Shown here piece after piece: positions 51,886 to 64,000 of a stretch of 64,000 nucleotides of DNA. How positions within the stretch are numbered: the first letter of the stretch is position 1; every line of letters starts with the position of its first letter. Both the position numbers and the translations under genes were made by a program. The stretch spans positions 744,001 to 808,000 of the forward strand of contig CAWHVW010000005.1 of NCBI GenBank assembly GCA_963832965.1, given 5' to 3'. Under the pieces are notes generated by a model, which was given only the letters and a program-made list of their open reading frames with translations, was not told where the DNA came from and did not search any database. This DNA comes from CAWACP01 sp963832965. Its GTDB lineage: Bacteria; Acidobacteriota; Terriglobia; Bryobacterales; Bryobacteraceae.

Positions 51886-51931
51886 AAAGCCGCCCCGGCG
51901 GGAAACCGCCCGGGCGGCTTTTGTGTTTTTT
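51886..51931 (+). terminator. Strong intrinsic terminator after the radical SAM gene
   Basis: Nine-base arms AAGCCGCCC and GGGCGGCTT extended inwards by GGCGG and CCGCC around a GAAA tetraloop, with one C-C mismatch, followed by a T-rich tail (51919-51931). It separates this gene from the next one. Confidence 0.85.
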
Positions 51932-52005
51932 GGGCAGTATCTGGGAGCGTTGGATCTGTCACGCTTTCCGGCATGGTAACGTCTACCAGAAGGTGACACC
52001 CGCAA

Positions 52006-53331
52006 ATGAAGCCTGAGACAATCGCGACTACCTGCTGCGTTGTAGGCGGCGGTCCTGCCGGGATCATGTTGGGTTACCTTCTGGCGCGCCAGGGTGTGCG
52101 GGTTACGGTGCTCGAAAAGCACCGCGATTTTTTCCGAGATTTCCGTGGCGACACCGTCCATCCCTCCACACTCGAACTCTTTTACGAACTCGAGCTCCTG
52201 CAGGATTTCCTGCGGTTACCGCATCAGAAACTGGAAAGGCTGGGCGCCGTCGTCGGAGACTACCAGTTCTACGCCGCGGACTTCCGCCATGCGCCGGCGC
52301 ATTGCAAATTCGTGGCGTTGATGCCGCAATGGGACTTGCTGGATTTTCTATCGGCGCGAGCCAAGGGATTCCCGCAGTTCGATCTGCGCATGGAGCACGA
52401 AGCAACCGGGCTGTTGAGCGATGGCCGGCGTATCACTGGCGTGGAAGCGCGGACGCCCGGCGGCCTGGTGGAAATTGAAGCGGACCTGGTGGTAGGTTGC
52501 GACGGCCGTCATTCGGCGGTTCGGCGGGCGGCGCAACTGGAGGTAATGGAATTCGGCGTTCCCATCGATGTGCTCTGGTTCCGCATCAGTCGCCGGGCAG
52601 ACGATCCGCAGGAATTATTCGGCAACGTGAACTACGGGCGAGCCCTGGTGCTCATCAATCGCGGCGACTATTTCCAGGCTGGCCTGATCATCCGGAAGGG
52701 GTCGTTCGACGAGTTGCAGAGGGCGGGAATGGAAGCTTTCCAGCAAACCATTCGCAGCATCGCTCCTTATCTCGGCGACCGCGTGCGGGAGTTGCAGGCG
52801 TGGGATCAGATCAAACTGCTGACTGTACAGATCAACCGCCTGCGAAAGTGGCATCGCCCGGGTCTGCTGTGCATTGGCGACGCGGCTCACGCGATGTCGC
52901 CTGCCGGGGGTGTGGGCATCAATCTGGCAATTCAGGACGCAGTCGCGACGGCTAATCTGCTCGCCCGGCCGCTGCTCGAAGGGTGCGTGGATGAGACGCG
53001 GCTGGCGATGGTGCAACAGCGCCGCGAATTTCCGGCTCGGGTGACACAGTTCGTGCAGATCAATGCGCATCGCGGGTTCGCGCGGATTTTCGAGAACACC
53101 GGTGCAATCCGGGCGCCGTGGCAGCTCAAGGTGGTGACTCGAATACCGGGAGTGCAGCGAATGGTTGGCCGCCTGGTTGGGATTGGCGTCCGGCCCGAGC
53201 ACATCGCGAATGCGCCAAAGAGCGTGGCACCCCGACGGCCGGGTTTTTGGCGCGTCGCCGTGGGCGCCGTAACCGCCATTGCCGTGACCAGCGTGTTGCT
53301 GCTGCGGAATGGCTATTCCACTCGCCAATAG
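52006..53331 (+). CDS. FAD-dependent aromatic/ubiquinone-type monooxygenase
   Basis: 441 residues. FAD-binding motif G-G-G-P-A-G-I-M-L-G near 14-23, the D-G motif V-V-G-C-D-G-R-H-S near 162-170 and the G-D motif C-I-G-D-A-A-H-A-M-S-P-A-G-G-V-G-I-N-L near 290-308 place it in the PHBH/UbiH class. It hydroxylates a small aromatic or isoprenoid substrate using NAD(P)H and oxygen. A hydrophobic C-terminal segment (about 412-432) may anchor it to the membrane. It lies alone between the terminator and the ribosomal operon. Confidence 0.87.
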   Translation: MKPETIATTCCVVGGGPAGIMLGYLLARQGVRVTVLEKHRDFFRDFRGDTVHPSTLELFYELELLQDFLRLPHQKLERLGAVVGDYQFYAADFRHAPAHCKFVALMPQWDLLDFLSARAKGFPQFDLRMEHEATGLLSDGRRITGVEARTPGGLVEIEADLVVGCDGRHSAVRRAAQLEVMEFGVPIDVLWFRISRRADDPQELFGNVNYGRALVLINRGDYFQAGLIIRKGSFDELQRAGMEAFQQTIRSIAPYLGDRVRELQAWDQIKLLTVQINRLRKWHRPGLLCIGDAAHAMSPAGGVGINLAIQDAVATANLLARPLLEGCVDETRLAMVQQRREFPARVTQFVQINAHRGFARIFENTGAIRAPWQLKVVTRIPGVQRMVGRLVGIGVRPEHIANAPKSVAPRRPGFWRVAVGAVTAIAVTSVLLLRNGYSTRQ

Positions 53332-53441
53332 CAGGACGTCGCAATTGGCTCGGGCACATTGCAGCGCCCGGTTGTCAGTTGTGGTAACCTGATTGTTGCG
53401 TCTTACGCACTAACCGCTCTCAGTGGGAGGCAGGGGTTCTT

Positions 53442-53458
53442 CTTTCCCTTGTGGAAAG
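53442..53458 (+). promoter_or_regulatory. Hairpin in the rplA leader
   Basis: Arms CTTTCC and GGAAAG around five bases, 36 bases before rplA. Leaders of this operon often carry L1- or L10-binding structures, but I could not match either consensus. Regulation is possible, not shown. Confidence 0.3.
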
Positions 53459-53493
53459 GCCGGGGCTCTCGCCGTCTGCACCAGTGAGGAGAT

Positions 53494-54198
53494 ATGCCGA
53501 AAACAGGAAAGAAGTACCAGGCAGCCAAGCAACAAGTTGAAGAGCGTCCCTACACTCTGCAGGACGCTATACCCCTCGTCCAGAAGATCAAGTTCGCCAA
53601 GTTCGACGAGACGGTTGAGGTGCACATGCGCCTGGGCGTCGACCCGAAGCACGCGGACCAGCAGGTGCGCGGCACCATCGTCCTGCCCAACGGGCTTGGG
53701 AAATCGAAAAAGGTTCTGGTGATCGCCTCCGGCGACAAGCTGAAGGAAGCCGAAGCGGCAGGCGCGGATATCTTCGGTGGCGACGAGATTGTCGCGCGCA
53801 TCCAGTCCGAAGGCTGGGTGGATTACGACGCGGTGGTGGCTACGCCCGACATGATGCGCTCCGTCGGCAAACTGGGCAAGATCCTTGGGCCGCGCGGCCT
53901 GATGCCGAACCCGAAGACGGGTACCGTCACCCAGGACATCACCAACGCGGTGCGCGAGATCAAGGCCGGCAAGGTGGAGTTCCGCGTGGACAAGACCGGC
54001 GTGATTCACGCGCCCGTCGGCAAAACGAGTTTTCAGACTGAAAAGCTTTACGAAAACGCCAACATGCTGATCCAGGCGGTGGTGAAGGCGAAACCGGCCG
54101 TGGCCAAAGGCAAGTACGTGAAGAGCGTGACCATCTGCTCCACCATGGGGCCGGGGATCCCGCTCGACGTATCCGTCTTTAACCTCCGGCAGGTGTAG
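53494..54198 (+). CDS. rplA: 50S ribosomal protein L1
   Basis: Binds 23S rRNA at the L1 stalk and usually represses its own operon. 234 residues, normal length. Signatures: K-F-D-E-T-V-E-V-H-M-R-L-G-V-D, G-T-I-V-L-P-N-G-L-G and L-G-P-R-G-L-M-P-N-P-K-T-G-T-V. ATG after GAGGAG. Unusually rplK is not upstream; the neighbour is a monooxygenase gene. Confidence 0.97.
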   Translation: MPKTGKKYQAAKQQVEERPYTLQDAIPLVQKIKFAKFDETVEVHMRLGVDPKHADQQVRGTIVLPNGLGKSKKVLVIASGDKLKEAEAAGADIFGGDEIVARIQSEGWVDYDAVVATPDMMRSVGKLGKILGPRGLMPNPKTGTVTQDITNAVREIKAGKVEFRVDKTGVIHAPVGKTSFQTEKLYENANMLIQAVVKAKPAVAKGKYVKSVTICSTMGPGIPLDVSVFNLRQV

Positions 54199-54228
54199 CG
54201 CCCCGGATCGTTCGCGGAGACAGGAACC

Positions 54229-54759
54229 ATGAAGAAAAGGGAAGACAAGGACAAGGATCTCGCCCGGTTGCGCGCCGAATTCGAGAAGGCGCAGAGCAGT
54301 ATCTTCCTGACCGGATACGAGAAGATGACGGTCCAGCAGGATTTCGAATTGCGCAAAGCCATTCGCGGCGCTGGCGGCAACTACCAGGTGGTGAAGAACA
54401 ACCTGGCCGAGAAGGCCGCCGAAGGTACGCCCGCCGGGGACCTCATGAAGGACCTCAAGGGCATGACCTCCATGGCGTGGACCGAGCAGGACCCGGTTGC
54501 ACTGGCCAAGGCCATCACCGCCTACGCAAAGACCACACCCGCTTTCACGTTCCGGGCGGGTTTGGTGCAAGGGCGGGTGGTGGATATGCAGGGCGTTCGG
54601 GACCTGTCCACGATGCCCTCGAAGGAAGAGTTGTACGGCAAGCTTCTGTTCCTGATCAACGCGTCGGCGCAGCGCCTGGTGACGGCCATCGGTGGAGTGG
54701 CCCGGAATCTGGCGGTGGTGGTCGACCAGGGCGTCAAGGAAAACAAGTTCTCTGAGTAG
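54229..54759 (+). CDS. rplJ: 50S ribosomal protein L10
   Basis: Stalk base protein that holds L7/L12 dimers. 176 residues. The N-terminus M-K-K-R-E-D-K-D-K is followed by V-V-K-N-N-L-A and the G-K-L-L-F-L-I-N-A-S-A-Q-R-L-V helix that binds L12. Gap of 30 bases to rplA, so an L10 leader cannot fit between them. Confidence 0.96.
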   Translation: MKKREDKDKDLARLRAEFEKAQSSIFLTGYEKMTVQQDFELRKAIRGAGGNYQVVKNNLAEKAAEGTPAGDLMKDLKGMTSMAWTEQDPVALAKAITAYAKTTPAFTFRAGLVQGRVVDMQGVRDLSTMPSKEELYGKLLFLINASAQRLVTAIGGVARNLAVVVDQGVKENKFSE

Positions 54760-54789
54760 CGAGTTTCAGACTAGGGAGTGGATAAGGAT

Positions 54790-55173
54790 ATGGCGGATAT
54801 CAACGCGATTGCAGAACAAATTCAGGGGCTGACGCTGCTTGAGGCAGCTCAGCTCGTCAAGTTGCTGGAGGAAAAGCTGGGCGTTTCGGCTGCGGCTGCG
54901 GCCGTTGCGGCGGCTCCGGCGGGCGGCGGTGCGGCTGCCGCGGCACCGGCCGTGGAAGAGAAGACCGAGTTCAACGTTGTTCTCATGGCCGCTGGCGCAA
55001 ACAAGATCAACGTCATCAAAGCGGTCCGCGAAGTCACCAGCCTGGGCTTGAAGGAAGCCAAGGATCTGGTGGATGGCGCGCCAAAGCCGATCAAGGAAGG
55101 CGTGAATAAGGACGAGGCCGAGGCGATCCGCAAGAAATTTGTGGACGTCGGGGCCACCGTCGAGGTGAAGTAG
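54790..55173 (+). CDS. rplL: 50S ribosomal protein L7/L12
   Basis: 127 residues from ATG 54790. N-terminal dimer domain (L-T-L-L-E-A-A-Q-L-V-K-L-L-E-E-K), Ala/Gly-rich hinge and C-terminal domain (F-N-V-V-L-M-A-A-G-A-N-K-I-N-V-I-K). Essential for translation-factor binding. A 448-base gap with hairpins and a promoter-like site separates it from rpoB. Confidence 0.97.
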   Translation: MADINAIAEQIQGLTLLEAAQLVKLLEEKLGVSAAAAAVAAAPAGGGAAAAAPAVEEKTEFNVVLMAAGANKINVIKAVREVTSLGLKEAKDLVDGAPKPIKEGVNKDEAEAIRKKFVDVGATVEVK

Positions 55174-55176
55174 AGC

Positions 55177-55216
55177 GGGCCGCCTGCGGAAGGCTGTAAG
55201 CCACTGCAGGCGGGCC
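55177..55216 (+). promoter_or_regulatory. Hairpin directly after rplL (attenuator or processing site)
   Basis: Eleven-base GC-rich arms (left arm GGGCCGCCTGC) with one bulge enclose a smaller GGCT/AGCC hairpin. No T-tract follows, so partial termination or RNase cleavage is more likely than full termination. In E. coli the same gap holds an attenuator and an RNase III site. Confidence 0.55.
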
Positions 55217-55221
55217 ACTTA

Positions 55222-55283
55222 CGGATGGGCGGGGGCTCGGCGAAGGGGGAAACTCCGGACTTTCGCTGGCGACCGCCCGTCCG
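55222..55283 (+). ncRNA. Structured RNA element in the rplL-rpoB gap
   Basis: Outer stem of 11 pairs (CGGATGGGCGG with CCGCCCGTCCG, one wobble), a middle stem GGCGAAG with TTTCGCT, and a GGGG/CTCC hairpin with GAAA loop. Three stacked helices suggest a folded regulatory RNA or processing site. No known RNA family recognised. Confidence 0.4.
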
Positions 55284-55300
55284 AGCTTGCGCATACGCAT

Positions 55301-55330
55301 TTGACGTGCCGATGTGCGCTTTGCTAAATT
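55301..55330 (+). promoter_or_regulatory. Sigma-70-like promoter for rpoBC
   Basis: TTGACG (55301-55306) and TAAATT (55325-55330) with 18-base spacing, about 290 bases before the rpoB start. It would give rpoBC expression independent of the ribosomal genes. Confidence 0.5.
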
Positions 55331-55621
55331 GGTACTGATCTTGCCGGAGTTTAAGACCCGGACCTTGCCCGTGAATTCTGGATCCTGCGTAGCTGTGCAG
55401 CTCGGAGGAGTTTGCACAAAGGTTTACCCTGCTCATTTTTGCCGCGATACACGTGTGTCTTCGAGGATCCGACCGGGCAGTTGTCTCATTTCCCCCGCTC
55501 TCGTTGTTCAGCCACCTCCCGCCAGGGACATACTGCAGGCCTTGTCCAGCCCGGCCGGGCAGTAATGGTTGAACGGTGATGGAGTTTACTGGTGAGCGCC
55601 TTTCCGGCGCAGGAGTCGAGC

Positions 55622-59950
<4,329 letters not shown>

Positions 59951-59956
59951 TGACCT

Positions 59957-60007
59957 GGCCACGAATGAACACAAAGACACATGCATAAGGCGTGTTCATT
60001 CGTGGCC
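59957..60007 (+). repeat. Inverted repeat between rpoB and rpoC
   Basis: Perfect 16-bp arms (59957-59972 and 59992-60007), left arm GGCCACGAATGAACAC, with a 19-base spacer and no T-tract. It fills most of the 100-base gap. Too long and symmetric for a simple ribosome-site structure; a MITE-like repeat or RNA-processing hairpin is likely. Confidence 0.65.
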
Positions 60008-60050
60008 GACAGTGTTTTGGGCGGTTACAAGAAGTTAGAGAGGCAACCAC

Positions 60051-64000
<3,950 letters not shown>

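Noticed and set aside
53400..53490. L10- or L1-type leader before rplA
   Set aside because: One small hairpin is present, but no match to the known consensus could be made by eye.

Overview
The window is a GC-rich, densely coded bacterial chromosome segment. It most likely comes from an Acidobacteriota member of the Bryobacterales/Solibacter type. Pointers are a secreted protein with the VWFA-like architecture common in acidobacteria (26122-28872), a Ser/Thr kinase fused to a TolB/WD40-like propeller (4102-6660), SpoIIE-type phosphatase, CheX-like and roadblock signalling proteins, and the overall gene mix. The lineage call is inference from gene content only. No rRNA, tRNA or CRISPR array was recognised.

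Layout. 1-6660: a partial double zinc-ribbon protein, truA, then a forward signalling block (CHASE3 histidine kinase, SpoIIE-type PP2C phosphatase, kinase-propeller). 6653-10788 (minus): transketolase and glycogen-debranching glgX, whose only plausible start is a CTG overlapping the tkt stop. 10952-18462 (plus): a surface-polysaccharide cluster with three GT4 glycosyltransferases, a DUF3108 protein, a glycosyltransferase-methyltransferase fusion and an ABC-2 export permease with an extra N-terminal beta domain. Facing it (minus) are a PHA-granule-type protein, an RfbC-like epimerase and an RmlA-like nucleotidyltransferase, then thiL, an atypical Hsp70 with a DUF2760 partner, and a secreted-protein group (HEAT-like, CsgG/TPR, VWFA-related). 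28962-30496: two unknown, translationally coupled genes. 30589-32404: ctaB, SCO and DUF420 (heme O and copper delivery to cytochrome oxidase). Then proC, a CheX-like gene and ntrY-ntrX.

37876-43155 holds a zinc-ribbon protein, a roadblock protein, a striking protein with five 45-residue tandem repeats and an overlapping TPR gene. A 1157-bp IS630-family element with 25-bp terminal inverted repeats follows, beside a 133-bp MITE-like repeat. Next come a DUF255 thioredoxin-fold protein, a GyrI-like protein, queG, an orphan sugar-binding lipoprotein, a large radical SAM enzyme resembling tetraether/membrane-spanning lipid synthases (with a strong terminator) and an FAD monooxygenase. The window ends in rplA-rplJ-rplL-rpoB-rpoC, running off the right edge. 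rplK is not next to rplA, and RpoB carries a cysteine-rich insertion that looks like two zinc ribbons.

Across the window a short intergenic palindrome recurs at least six times, always in the same orientation, with compensatory stem changes and an invariant CCAC tail. This REP-like family, the RpoB insertion, the lipid-synthase-like radical SAM gene and the 45-residue repeat protein are the strongest leads for something undescribed.
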